Notes under the pieces: model-generated
Told to the model about the DNA's origin: nothing
Databases searched by the model: none
The model's input: only the letters and a program-made list of their open reading frames with translations
Translations under genes and position numbers: made by a program
Source of the DNA: Algoriphagus chordae
GTDB lineage: Bacteria > Bacteroidota > Bacteroidia > Cytophagales > Cyclobacteriaceae
Assembly: GCF_003254055.1 (NCBI RefSeq)
Contig: NZ_QKZT01000021.1
Coordinates: forward strand, 23,752-87,751
Length of the DNA stretch: 64,000 nt
Direction: 5' to 3'
Part shown: positions 55,748 through 64,000 of the stretch, piece by piece
How the letters are laid out: each line of letters begins with the position of its first letter
How positions within the stretch are numbered: the stretch's first letter is position 1

Positions 55748-56554
55748 ATGAAGGATTTAGCGGGGAAAATAGTATTAATCACGGGTGGCGCAGCGGGCAT
55801 TGGCAAAATAATGCTTCGCTTGATGCTGGAGCGCAAGGCCAAAGTGATTATTTGGGATATTAATCAAGCTAGCATTGATGCCACTATCGCAGAATATACT
55901 GACGGAGAAAGCATCTTTGGCTTTCAAGTAGATGTCTCCAATATCCGGCATATCAGAGAAACTGCCAACAAGGTAAAGCAGCAGATAGGAGTCGTCGACA
56001 TCCTAATAAATAATGCGGGGATCGTAGTTGGCAAATACTTCGATGAACATTCCACCTCAGACATTACTAGCACAATAGCAATAAACGTCAATGGACCTAT
56101 GCTAGTCACAAAGGAGTTTTTGGGAGATATGATCGCTCAAAACTCTGGACATATATGCAACATAGCATCCTCAGGAGGCTTGGTTTCGAATCCCAAAATG
56201 TCGGTTTATGCCGCTAGTAAATGGGCGTTGATTGGCTGGTCTGATAGCCTGCGCTTGGAAATGGAACAGCAAGGCAAAGACATAAACATTACCACCATCA
56301 TGCCTTATTACATCAATACCGGCATGTTTGATGGAGTGAATTCAAAGATTCCAATTCTAGAACCTGAAGCTGCTGCACTTACGATAGTAAAGTCCATTGA
56401 GAGGAATAGAAAAATGGTGACGATGCCAGGTTATATTTATCGTTTTACCCGATTAGGTCAGGCTATCATGCCTCTTTCGGTATTTGATTGGTTCGCTGGC
56501 TCTGTGCTGGGAATTTATAAGACCATGGAACATTTCGTGGGTCGAAAGAAATAA
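55748..56554 (+). CDS. Short-chain dehydrogenase/reductase (SDR)
   Basis: 268 aa classical SDR. TGGAAGIG (13-20) binds NAD(P), NNAG at about 87-90 follows, Ser lies in NIASSGGLV, and the catalytic pair is YAASK (Tyr/Lys near 153-157). The C-terminal about 45 residues, with a hydrophobic PLSVFDWFAGSVLGIYKTM, resemble membrane-associated retinol dehydrogenase-like SDRs. The substrate is probably a lipid or retinoid-like alcohol. It is a single gene. Confidence 0.88.
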   Translation: MKDLAGKIVLITGGAAGIGKIMLRLMLERKAKVIIWDINQASIDATIAEYTDGESIFGFQVDVSNIRHIRETANKVKQQIGVVDILINNAGIVVGKYFDEHSTSDITSTIAINVNGPMLVTKEFLGDMIAQNSGHICNIASSGGLVSNPKMSVYAASKWALIGWSDSLRLEMEQQGKDINITTIMPYYINTGMFDGVNSKIPILEPEAAALTIVKSIERNRKMVTMPGYIYRFTRLGQAIMPLSVFDWFAGSVLGIYKTMEHFVGRKK

Positions 56555-56834
56555 GTTTTTCGATCGAATAAATTCATTTCACCTTCCACTTTTAAATGCA
56601 GACGATGATTTGTCGGCTTTTTCATTTTTAGATCGAGAACTGTTAAAAGAACTCAAATTCAATCCAATAGCAAGGTTGAATTACTGCAACTATAGATTTG
56701 ATTTCTAATTTGGTTTCAGCAGAATTATTTAAAGACATCCACCTTGAAATCGAACATCATTTAAAATTCCCTCAAAAGAGAAATTTTAACACTGTGAAAT
56801 TCCATGTGTTCGCTAAAAATCAAATCATAATCAC

Positions 56835-58478
56835 ATGAAAAAAACTCTAACCCTCCTACTCATTTTTATATGTGTGCACATGGCCTATGCCCAAAGCACA
56901 CTGACCGAAACCGATAAACTTGCAGCAACCACCAAAATTTGGGGTTTTTTAAAATATTACCATCCCCAAGTTGCAGCGGGGAAATATGATTGGGACGAAG
57001 AACTGTTTAGGATTTTGCCAAAAGTCAAGACTGCCTCAACACAGGAAGAACTCTCTCAAGTTTACTTAGATTGGTTAGATAATCTTGGAAAAGTAAAAGC
57101 ATGTAAAAAGTGTGATCAAATTACAAACAAGGAATATTTTGAAGAGAACTTCAATTTAGCCTGGATAGAGAACAATGATACTTTCACAGATGAACTTTCT
57201 GAAAGGCTTAAATACATTGAGCTGAATAGACATCAAGGAAAAAAGTACTACGTCTCTAAAATCAAAGGCATTTGCAACATCGAAGTACTTAATGAGAAAA
57301 ACTACGAGGATTGTGATTGGAATGACGAAAACCTACGATTAATTACCTTGTTTCGATATTGGAACATAGTCGAATACTTTTATCCCTACAAATACCAGAC
57401 TGACACCGATTGGGACGATGTTTTGACTAACATGATTCCGAAATTTCTTAACCCTCCATCCGAGCATGACTATAATTTGGCAATGCTTGAGTTAGTCGTA
57501 AGCCTCGATGACAGTCATGCTTGGTATTACAACGAAAAAACAGAATCCATTTTTGGTGAGTATTGGATCCCTGCACATTTCAAATTGATTGATGAAAAAG
57601 CAGTTATCACTGACTACTATAACGATTCACTTTCGAAAGCAGCTGATATACGAATTGGCGATGTCATCACAAAAGTGAATGATCAAGAGGTTGAAGCCAT
57701 TTTTAATCAAAAAGAGAAATACATAAGTGGCTCAAACATCCCGAGAAAGAAACACAATGCATTCTCTGCAATTTTCAACGGCTCCTCAGACTCAGTGAAA
57801 ATAGAATACATCCGAAACAATCAAACGGATACCAAAACCATCAAAAGGTATCTGCTTGCAGATCTTGCTATAGAAAAGAAAGAGCCTGAAATTTTCGAAA
57901 TTTTAGAAGACAATATTGGCTATATCAATATGGGAGAAATAGGAAATAAAGATGTAGAAGAAACAATGGAAGCACTGAAAGATACAAAAGCAATCATCTT
58001 CGATATCAGGAATTATCCAAAGGGAACGCTATATTCATTTGCTAAATACATCAGTTCTTCTTCGAATGTATTTTTTAATGTCACAGCAGCGGACTTAGAT
58101 TATCCCGGGAAATTTATCTGGAGAACTGGCAGAAAAACACTTCCCAGTGATGGATTAAAATATAAAGGAAAAGTAATATTACTGGCTAATGAACAAGCCC
58201 AAAGTCATGCTGAATTTACAATCATGTGCTTACAAACAGGTGATAAGGTAACCACTATTGGAAGTCAGACTTCAGGTGCAGATGGAAATGTCAGTTATCT
58301 TACCATTCCAAATGGATATAAAACAGGAATAACTGGGATTGGGATATTTTACCCAGACAATACCGAAACACAACGAAAAGGAGTAAAAATAGACATAGAA
58401 GTCAACCCAACTATACAAGGAATTATTGAAGGCAAAGATGAGGTACTTGAAAGGGCGATTGAATTTATAAACAATTAG
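56835..58478 (+). CDS. S41 family C-terminal processing-like peptidase, secreted
   Basis: 547 aa with a signal peptide (MKKTLTLLLIFICVHMAYAQ). A helical N domain has KIWGFLKYYHP and FRYWNIVEYFYPY (two similar motifs). A PDZ-like region at about 250-330 (ADIRIGDVITKVNDQEVE) precedes the S41 catalytic domain (NIGYINMGEI, IFDIRNYPKG). The catalytic Ser is in NEQAQSHAEF, followed by TIGSQTSGADG. It degrades or processes proteins in the periplasm or outside. It carries a CKKC pair near residue 95. Confidence 0.85.
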   Translation: MKKTLTLLLIFICVHMAYAQSTLTETDKLAATTKIWGFLKYYHPQVAAGKYDWDEELFRILPKVKTASTQEELSQVYLDWLDNLGKVKACKKCDQITNKEYFEENFNLAWIENNDTFTDELSERLKYIELNRHQGKKYYVSKIKGICNIEVLNEKNYEDCDWNDENLRLITLFRYWNIVEYFYPYKYQTDTDWDDVLTNMIPKFLNPPSEHDYNLAMLELVVSLDDSHAWYYNEKTESIFGEYWIPAHFKLIDEKAVITDYYNDSLSKAADIRIGDVITKVNDQEVEAIFNQKEKYISGSNIPRKKHNAFSAIFNGSSDSVKIEYIRNNQTDTKTIKRYLLADLAIEKKEPEIFEILEDNIGYINMGEIGNKDVEETMEALKDTKAIIFDIRNYPKGTLYSFAKYISSSSNVFFNVTAADLDYPGKFIWRTGRKTLPSDGLKYKGKVILLANEQAQSHAEFTIMCLQTGDKVTTIGSQTSGADGNVSYLTIPNGYKTGITGIGIFYPDNTETQRKGVKIDIEVNPTIQGIIEGKDEVLERAIEFINN

Positions 58479-58533
58479 TTGCACCTTTTGTGAACACCAC
58501 TTGTTAAATCTTATCACTTAGAAAAACAACACC

Positions 58534-59298
58534 ATGTCAATCACAAAAGAATCAGAACTAATAGGAATGAAACGCATCTCTGAAGTGGTGGGAACTACAC
58601 TAAAACTGATGAGAGAATACGCTAAAATCGGTATGTCCACAAAGGAACTAGACGAATATGGAGGGGGAATTCTGAAAAGTTACGGAGCCAAATCTGCACC
58701 TTATGAAACCTATAAATTCCCTGGCTATTCCTGCATTAGCGTCAATGAGGTAGCTGCTCATGGCATTCCTTCCAAGAAGAAAATTCTCAAAGAAGGAGAT
58801 TTAATTAACATCGATGTGTCAGCGGAACTGAACGGCTTCTGGTCGGATAATGGAGGTTCTTTTGTATTGGGAAAAGATATTCATAATCATCAACCACTTG
58901 TGGATGCTTCCAAAAACATCCTTCACAAAGCAATTAGCGCTATCAAAGGCGGAGTAAAAATCGCTGACATAGGTTTTTTGATAGAAACTGAAGCTAGAAA
59001 ATCAGGTTTTAAAGTCATTAAAAACTTAGCCGGGCATGGAGTTGGAAGAAGTCTACACGAAAAGCCGGAAGATATTTTAAACTATAGAGTCAAAAGCAAC
59101 CGAGAGCGATTTCAAAAAAACACTACCGTCGCAGTTGAGACTTTCATTTCTACCAATTCGACAATTGCCGTGGAGCAAAATGATGGTTGGACACTGGTAG
59201 GAAATAATGGTGGATTTGTCACCCAGCATGAGCATACAATTCTCATCACGGATTCTGCGCCTGTAATACTTACAGAGGCCAATGGAATCTGGAATTAA
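58534..59298 (+). CDS. map: Methionine aminopeptidase, type I
   Basis: 254 aa. Metal ligands are visible: Asp in LINIDVSAELNG, Asp in GFWSDNGG, His in AGHGVGRSLHE, Glu in VAVETF and Glu in TQHEHTI. HGIPS holds the second conserved His. It removes the initiator methionine from new proteins. It is not in the usual ribosomal-protein/secY context, so it is probably an extra copy. It starts 56 bp after the S41 peptidase gene in the same direction. Confidence 0.88.
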   Translation: MSITKESELIGMKRISEVVGTTLKLMREYAKIGMSTKELDEYGGGILKSYGAKSAPYETYKFPGYSCISVNEVAAHGIPSKKKILKEGDLINIDVSAELNGFWSDNGGSFVLGKDIHNHQPLVDASKNILHKAISAIKGGVKIADIGFLIETEARKSGFKVIKNLAGHGVGRSLHEKPEDILNYRVKSNRERFQKNTTVAVETFISTNSTIAVEQNDGWTLVGNNGGFVTQHEHTILITDSAPVILTEANGIWN

Positions 59299-59423
59299 CT
59301 AAGCTTTTCCAAGAGGCTTGTAATTCATAATAAAGAGAAACTCGGGTCATAAAAAGACCAAAATCACTCTTAATTTGGAGAAATAAACATAGGTTGCATA
59401 CCTCAAAACTTAAATCTTAAAAG

Positions 59424-60437
59424 ATGCAGTATATCGTATGTGAGACTCCAGGCAAGTTTGCGCTAAAGCAAAAAGATGAGCCAATCAGAGCTGCCAATGA
59501 AGCTATTTTAAAAGTCAAAAAAGTAGGCATTTGCGGTACAGATCTACATGCTTACGCTGGCAATCAAGCATTTTTCACTTATCCCAGAATATTGGGTCAC
59601 GAATTGGCGACTCAGGTAGTCGAAATTGGCGACAATGATAAGGGAATCAAAAATGGTGATAATGTGGTAGTAATGCCCTATTTGAGTTGCGGACACTGTG
59701 TTGCCTGTGTCAAGGGCAAGACTAATTGCTGTACTCAGATAAAAGTTCTCGGCGTACACACCGATGGTGGAATGCAAGAGAAAATTACTGTTCCAATTGA
59801 CATTCTAATTCCTGCTCAGGGCTTGACTGATGATCAAATGGCCATAGTGGAGCCCTTGGCGATCGGAGCTCATGCGATTAGAAGATCAGAACTCCAGTCT
59901 GGAGAAACCATCGTAGTGATTGGCTGCGGACCAATTGGTATCGGCATCATGAAATTGGCTCAAATAGCTGGGGCTGAAGTGATAGCCGTTGACATGAACC
60001 AACAGCGCCTTGATTATGCCAAAGAGATAATCGGAGTAGATCATATCGTATTGGCGGGTTCTGAAGCAGTAGATCAGATTTCAAAAATCACAAGTGGCGA
60101 TTTGTGTGCAATAGTTTTCGATGCCACAGGACATAAGGCTGCCCTGGAATCTGGACCGAATTATATGTCGCATGGTGGCAAATACCTGCTGGTTGGCCTT
60201 TCCAAAGGAGACCTGGTCTTTAATCATCCTGCGATTCATGCCAAAGAAACAACCATCCTATGCAGCAGAAATGCAACTTTGGAAGACTTCCAAGAGGTCA
60301 TCTCTATCCTTAGAGAAGGCAAATTCCCAACGGATTCTTTCATCACCCATACGGTAGATTTCAAAGATATGATCGCCAATTTTGATGGCTGGCTAGATCC
60401 CGCAAATGGTGTAATTAAGGCAACCGTTAATTTTTAA
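59424..60437 (+). CDS. Zinc-dependent MDR alcohol/polyol dehydrogenase
   Basis: 337 aa. Catalytic zinc ligands Cys36 (GICGTDLH) and His in ILGHELA are present, and the structural zinc site is CGHCVACVKGKTNC (four Cys). The NAD site is VIGCGPIGIGIMKLAQ, followed by an acidic residue in VIAVDMN, favouring NAD+. It most resembles polyol/sugar-acid dehydrogenases (sorbitol, galactonate or fucose branch). It probably acts in catabolism of monosaccharides released nearby. It is followed by the convergent sulfatase gene. Confidence 0.9.
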   Translation: MQYIVCETPGKFALKQKDEPIRAANEAILKVKKVGICGTDLHAYAGNQAFFTYPRILGHELATQVVEIGDNDKGIKNGDNVVVMPYLSCGHCVACVKGKTNCCTQIKVLGVHTDGGMQEKITVPIDILIPAQGLTDDQMAIVEPLAIGAHAIRRSELQSGETIVVIGCGPIGIGIMKLAQIAGAEVIAVDMNQQRLDYAKEIIGVDHIVLAGSEAVDQISKITSGDLCAIVFDATGHKAALESGPNYMSHGGKYLLVGLSKGDLVFNHPAIHAKETTILCSRNATLEDFQEVISILREGKFPTDSFITHTVDFKDMIANFDGWLDPANGVIKATVNF

Positions 60438-60610
60438 AAAATAAATTTCAACTCAGATTAAACTCTGACAATGAATACTACAGCATAAGTTGCTTTGCCA
60501 GGCCACACCTGCAAATGAAAGTGGAATTGGTGGAAGACCTATAGGAAACAATGCTACATACTGCTTTCCAAAGCTGAAAAAGAACATCCCTGAACCCATC
60601 CTTTCCTTTA

Positions 60611-62284
60611 TTAATCATTCCAATGCTCATCGATTACCTTTTGAATATGGGGATAGTTTTTATCCGTTTCATTCAAATTTTCACGGAGTTCGATCAATTG
60701 CTGCTTTAGATCTGAAGCAATTCCTTTGTATGCAGGATCTGCATAAACGTTATTCATTTCATTAGGATCATTCCTCAAATCATACAATTCCCAAGCAGCT
60801 GGCGTATGACGGGTAAAATCGTTGCCCCAACTTCCTTTATTCCATTTTGCATCTGGGTCATCCGTATCTACCCAATACCTACCATAGAAAAATATTAGTT
60901 TATAATCGTTTGTGCGTATCCCAAAATGCGCAGGATTACCATGCTTGTGCGCCATGTGCATCCAGTATCGGTAATAGGTGGATTTTTGCCAATCTTCCGG
61001 TTCCTCCCCTGTTTCCAAAATAGATTTAAAACTATGACCTTGCATATAGCTTGGAGTTGTGCCTCCAGCCAACTCTATCAATGTAGGTGCAAAATCGGTA
61101 TTATTGATGATGGCATCGGTACGAGTTCCCCCGGCTATTTTTTCGGGATATCGAACAAAGAAAGGCATACGCATAGACTCATCGTACATCCAGCGCTTAT
61201 CGATATAGTCGTGCTCTCCCAGCATAAATCCTTGATCACCTGTGTAGACAATGATTGTATTTTCAAGCAATCCTTCTTCCTCCAAGTAATCCAATAAGCG
61301 TTTTACGTTATCATCCACGCCTTTCACACAGCGTAGATAGCGCTTTAAGTATTCTTGATATACAACAGAGGTATGCTTCCTCTCATCGGCACTCATCTCC
61401 CAGTTCACATATTCGTCGGGACGGATATCTGCTGCATTTCTGTACTGCTTATACACCGTGCTATCGGTATATAGATTCATCGCTTGGTTACGTATCAAAT
61501 TGCGACTTGATACGGATGAACCTATAATTCTGGTTAACGAATCATTTTTGCCACGGGTACCCTCAGAACCGTTGTTACCATTATGGTACATACTTTCTGG
61601 TTCAGGGATAAAGGTGTCTGCCAAATACTCATCGTAGCGTGGTGCATTTTCAAAATCATCATGAGGTGCCTTGAAATGATGCATCAGGAAAAAAGGCTTA
61701 TTAGGATCTCGCTTATTTTTGAGCCAATCAAGCGTAGCATCTGTAATTACATCTGAAGAATGCCCCTCTGTTTGAATTTCATTTTCTGGCCAAGGCTTAT
61801 CTCCCTGCACTCTAAAATCTGGGTTGAAATACTTACCCTGTACCGGCAACACTTGGTAATAATCAAACGCTGCTGGTTCTGCATGCAGGTGCCATTTACC
61901 TACTATGGCTGTCTGGTAGCCCAGTTTTTTCAATTCCGTCGGCAAATATTGTTTGTCAGCAGGAAGCTCTCCTTCTAGATCGATGACCCCATTTGCCTGA
62001 GAATTCTGTCCAGTCATTATAGCGGCACGACTAGGCACACATATAGAGTTGTTGACAAAACAATTATCAAAAATCATCCCCTCATTGGCTAATTTATCCA
62101 GATTAGGCGTTGGATTCAACGAAGCCAAACGACTGCCGTAAATCCCAAAAGCCTGCGTCGTATGATCATCAGCCATGATGTAGATGATATTGGGCTGTTG
62201 TTGATTGTGTTGGCTTTCCTTTTCCTCACAGGAAAACAAAACAGAAAGAACTACTAGAGAAACGAATAGTGAATGGTACTTCAT
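60611..62284 (-). CDS. Sulfatase (S1 family), lipoprotein
   Basis: 557 aa from the ATG at MKYHSLFVSLVVL; a GTG two codons earlier is less likely. The lipobox is LFSCEEK (Cys19). DD at 39-40 (YIMADDHTTQAFG) and Cys82 in CVPSR (formylglycine site) followed by AAIMTGQ are present, with GKWHL and YTGDQGFMLGEHD later. The overall length and GDQGFMLGEH motif are like the N-acetylglucosamine-6-sulfatase/iduronate-2-sulfatase type branches. It desulfates a glycan in the periplasm. It stands apart from the other three sulfatases in this window. Confidence 0.9.
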   Translation of the reverse strand: MKYHSLFVSLVVLSVLFSCEEKESQHNQQQPNIIYIMADDHTTQAFGIYGSRLASLNPTPNLDKLANEGMIFDNCFVNNSICVPSRAAIMTGQNSQANGVIDLEGELPADKQYLPTELKKLGYQTAIVGKWHLHAEPAAFDYYQVLPVQGKYFNPDFRVQGDKPWPENEIQTEGHSSDVITDATLDWLKNKRDPNKPFFLMHHFKAPHDDFENAPRYDEYLADTFIPEPESMYHNGNNGSEGTRGKNDSLTRIIGSSVSSRNLIRNQAMNLYTDSTVYKQYRNAADIRPDEYVNWEMSADERKHTSVVYQEYLKRYLRCVKGVDDNVKRLLDYLEEEGLLENTIIVYTGDQGFMLGEHDYIDKRWMYDESMRMPFFVRYPEKIAGGTRTDAIINNTDFAPTLIELAGGTTPSYMQGHSFKSILETGEEPEDWQKSTYYRYWMHMAHKHGNPAHFGIRTNDYKLIFFYGRYWVDTDDPDAKWNKGSWGNDFTRHTPAAWELYDLRNDPNEMNNVYADPAYKGIASDLKQQLIELRENLNETDKNYPHIQKVIDEHWND

Positions 62285-62290
62285 AGACAC

Positions 62291-62796
62291 AGATCTTGTC
62301 TTAATGGTTAAAAATTTCTGGCTAGCAACAAAACTTCCTCATGACTGTAAATTGATCAGATCATAGTTATCAGCAATGATTCTTGAGCATAGCTATTTTC
62401 TAAGATGGTAAACTATTTTGATTTTTAGGCAACCGATTAGCCTTAAAATTCTTCGGTAAGTTTCAATCTTGCTGTCAGTCTATATGGAAGTCATTAGCAT
62501 CAAATACGTCATCCAACAAAACCAGTCCAGTTATTTAAGCAGCTAGGAACATTTTTTCTGATCTCAATAAGCTTAAAATAGGCCTAATCGAGAATTTACA
62601 TGCTTCTATTTCTTGCATACTTACTCGTCGAGTCCTTATGACTATCGACAATGCAATCTTGATATCGTTCCCTTATCCCTCACCATTCTTCCAACATGCA
62701 GCGTAGATTATCTAACCGAAATTCTTAATTTGGCCTTAGCAAAACCCGTAGACCTGTGGACAATTGCGATATAGACGCAATAGGGATCTGGGAGCT
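62291..62796. other. Long intergenic region, nothing recognised
   Basis: About 506 bp with stops in all frames and no protein similarity that I can recognise. ATTGCG-atataga-CGCAAT (62763-62781) is a small hairpin near its right end, and ACCTGT (62751) is matched by ACAGGT (62805). It leads into the attC-like site. Confidence 0.45.
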
Positions 62797-62797
62797 G

Positions 62798-62819
62798 CGT
62801 ATATACAGGTGTTGGCAAC
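62798..62819 (+). other. attC-like right arm upstream of a cassette-type gene
   Basis: GCGTATATACAGGTGTTGGCAAC-type segment ending in the core GTTGGCAAC, ten bases before the ATG of the next gene. The matching left arm (GTTGCCAAC) is not found upstream, so the site is incomplete on that side. Calling it attC-like is an inference from the symmetric core found on the other side of the gene. Confidence 0.45.
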
Positions 62820-62829
62820 AAGCTGAAAA

Positions 62830-63639
62830 ATGAAACACGATATCAAGATATTATATGGAATTTTAATAATTGGAGTATTGGTTTCAGTATTTCATATTTT
62901 AAATGACCAAGGTGGTTCTGCTTTAGGCAACATAATAGATACTTTAACTATTACTTCAATAATTCTATTTCTGTCAACAATCCTTTTTATTTTTCTATCA
63001 TTCAAAAAGCACATTCGAAAAATAAGTATTTGGTTTCTTCTAATTTTAAGTTGCCCACTTGCTCTAATGTCTATGACACATATGACAAAGGAACTTTCTT
63101 TAAGACTGATTGAAACTACCACACCAGATAAGTTTGCTTATAATGTAAAAGTTACGACTGATAAATATGAACGAGATAAAATCCAGCTGCAAAACTTAGT
63201 TGATAGTCTTATAAAAGTTAAGACCGTTCAAAGACCATCAGAGTTGACTTTGAAATATTTTGAAGGCAAAACTTATAATGATTCAATAGAAAGAGATTGG
63301 GCAATTGATTTGCCGATAGGACTTGAATATAAAGAATCAATTATCGACACTTTATTTTACTCCGAGAACGGAAATGAAATTGTCGCTGGATTACTTATAA
63401 ACAAAGCGTTTAACAAGTATATAGACTATCCAAATGGCGGAATTGAGTATTTTGGAAAAGGCTTTGAATTTGACCAGAAAAATTGGAAACCATTTAAAAT
63501 GCTTAAATATTCAGTTACAGGATATGACAATTATAAAGAGTGTTCGGAAAGATTGAGGTATTATTATTTCAAAAAAATCGGGACTTACGAGAATGAATTG
63601 AATATGAATGACACAAGGTTTTTAAATAAAATTAAATAA
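62830..63639 (+). CDS. Two-TM membrane protein, cassette-like, function unknown
   Basis: 269 aa. Three hydrophobic segments at the N terminus (ILYGILIIGVLVSVFHIL, IDTLTITSIILFLSTILFIFL, ISIWFLLILSCPLALMSM) precede a soluble domain of about 180 residues rich in K, N, Y and E. No family is recognised. The gene is visibly more AT-rich than its neighbours and is bracketed by inverted GTTGGCAAC / GTTGCCA cores, as for an integron-like gene cassette. The ATG follows the upstream core closely, as usual in cassettes. Confidence 0.68.
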   Translation: MKHDIKILYGILIIGVLVSVFHILNDQGGSALGNIIDTLTITSIILFLSTILFIFLSFKKHIRKISIWFLLILSCPLALMSMTHMTKELSLRLIETTTPDKFAYNVKVTTDKYERDKIQLQNLVDSLIKVKTVQRPSELTLKYFEGKTYNDSIERDWAIDLPIGLEYKESIIDTLFYSENGNEIVAGLLINKAFNKYIDYPNGGIEYFGKGFEFDQKNWKPFKMLKYSVTGYDNYKECSERLRYYYFKKIGTYENELNMNDTRFLNKIK

Positions 63640-63645
63640 AAGCCA

Positions 63646-63652
63646 GTTGCCA
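63646..63652. other. attC-like core interrupted by a group II intron
   Basis: GTTGCCA lies seven bases after the cassette gene stop and is the inverted match of TGGCAAC upstream of the gene. The next base is the 3' end of the intron on the minus strand, so the core is split there (minus strand: intron | TGGCAACTGG). Confidence 0.5.
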
Positions 63653-64000
63653 ATCGAGTAGACGGCCGTGAGCCATAAGCCCACGGTGCGCCTCTCACAC
63701 CACCGTACGTACGGGTCTTCCCGATGCTCGGGACAGGCTGTATACGGCGGTTCGTAAAGCAAAATGCAACGCTCTTTACACCGCTACATCTTTCCGCTAC
63801 TTTTAAGATAAGGCTACTCAAAGGCTCCTTACCGAATTTTCACTTCACAATACGTTCAGTCCTTCACTACTTTTGTGAGACCTCCATAGTTCTTATGGCT
63901 CGTTCCTCATAGCTACTATGACTTCTGCTGACTTCTCTTAGATGTTCACGACAACCAGAGATCTCCCCAGGTAAGAGCATATTCCTTCCCTCAATATCCA
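63653..64000 (-). mobile_element. Group II intron, 3' end (domains V-VI), class C-like, runs off the window
   Basis: Read on the minus strand, the last domains of a group II intron are visible. Domain V (63699-63751) has lower helix ACCGCCGTA/TACGGTGGT, a CG bulge and a CGC triad as in class C. Domain VI (63653-63694) is a CCGTGGGC..GGCTCACGG hairpin with a bulged A seven bases before the end CTACTCGAT. No reverse transcriptase frame is present in these 348 bases; it may lie beyond the window, or the copy may lack it. Small frames translated here, such as one containing TYGGVRGAP, are not genes. Confidence 0.72.
63719..63733. repeat. Palindromic insertion in intron domain V loop
   Basis: TCCCGA-tgc-TCGGGA lies where domain V should have a four-base loop. 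About 25 extra bases (63715-63739) separate the two arms. Confidence 0.55.

Noticed and set aside
56590..56630. Terminator after the SDR gene
   Set aside because: GACGATGATTTGTCGGC followed by T-rich sequence looks like the other terminators' right arm, but no good left arm is present.
60438..60610. Remnant gene between the MDR dehydrogenase and the sulfatase
   Set aside because: Frames are open for up to 90 codons, but none gave a recognisable motif, and the longest overlaps the sulfatase gene.
63585..63912. Two short open frames at the right end of the window
   Set aside because: They translate structural parts of the group II intron (domains V and VI and the preceding domain), not a protein.

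Overview
The window reads as chromosomal DNA of a free-living, polysaccharide-degrading member of the Bacteroidetes, most likely order Cytophagales, family Cyclobacteriaceae (Algoriphagus-like). The evidence is a SusC/SusD pair with its own ECF sigma/FecR switch, a type IX secretion (T9SS) C-terminal sorting domain, DUF1460, DUF1573, DUF1593 and DUF4943 proteins, many signal-peptide or lipobox proteins, moderately AT-rich DNA and TAnnTTTG-type promoter motifs. The genus is an inference; no rRNA is present.

Layout. 1-6.1 kb: a DUF1460 amidase-like protein (+), a large secreted T9SS metallophosphatase (-) and a DUF1573 protein (-). 6.2-8.2 kb: trpS, its terminator, then about 0.8 kb of structured, non-coding tandem repeats. 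8.2-16.7 kb (-): two sulfatases, a PhoD-like phosphatase and a GMC oxidoreductase/small-subunit operon. 17-20.9 kb (+): an AraC regulator, a TonB-dependent receptor and a small lipoprotein. 21-23.8 kb: tRNA-Pro and topB. 23.9-33.3 kb (-): a polysaccharide-utilisation locus encoded as sigma factor > FecR anti-sigma > SusC with an N-terminal STN signalling domain > SusD > sulfatase. 33.4-34.1 kb: decayed nadA/nadB remnants. 34.2-42.1 kb (-): a TlpA thioredoxin/beta-propeller lipoprotein pair, and an operon of VCBS-repeat protein, DUF3748 propeller, DHDPS-family lyase and sodium:solute symporter, with a divergent AraC regulator at 42.4 kb.

43.4-60.4 kb is mostly + strand: an MDR oxidoreductase, a VOC protein, a divergent His-containing membrane protein, an AGCS amino-acid symporter, small lipoproteins, an AraC remnant, two DUF1593 proteins followed by a PL10 pectate lyase (pectin or hemicellulose use), a PLP enzyme with an apparent degenerate N-terminal copy of its own fold, an SDR, an S41 peptidase, a second-type methionine aminopeptidase and a zinc MDR dehydrogenase. 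A fourth sulfatase lies at 60.6-62.3 kb (-).

The right end (62.8-64.0 kb) is accessory DNA. An AT-rich two-TM gene is bracketed by attC-like inverted cores (GTTGGCAAC / GTTGCCA). The 3' end of a minus-strand group II intron (domains V and VI visible) is inserted exactly in the downstream core, as class IIC-attC introns do. The tip of its domain V appears replaced by a palindromic insertion.

Functionally the window is dominated by sensing, importing and cutting sulfated or acidic polysaccharides (four S1 sulfatases, SusCD, pectate lyase, SSS symporter plus aldolase), controlled by AraC regulators and one trans-envelope sigma/anti-sigma system. Factor-independent terminators placed just upstream of two sulfatase genes may tune their expression separately from the gene before them.
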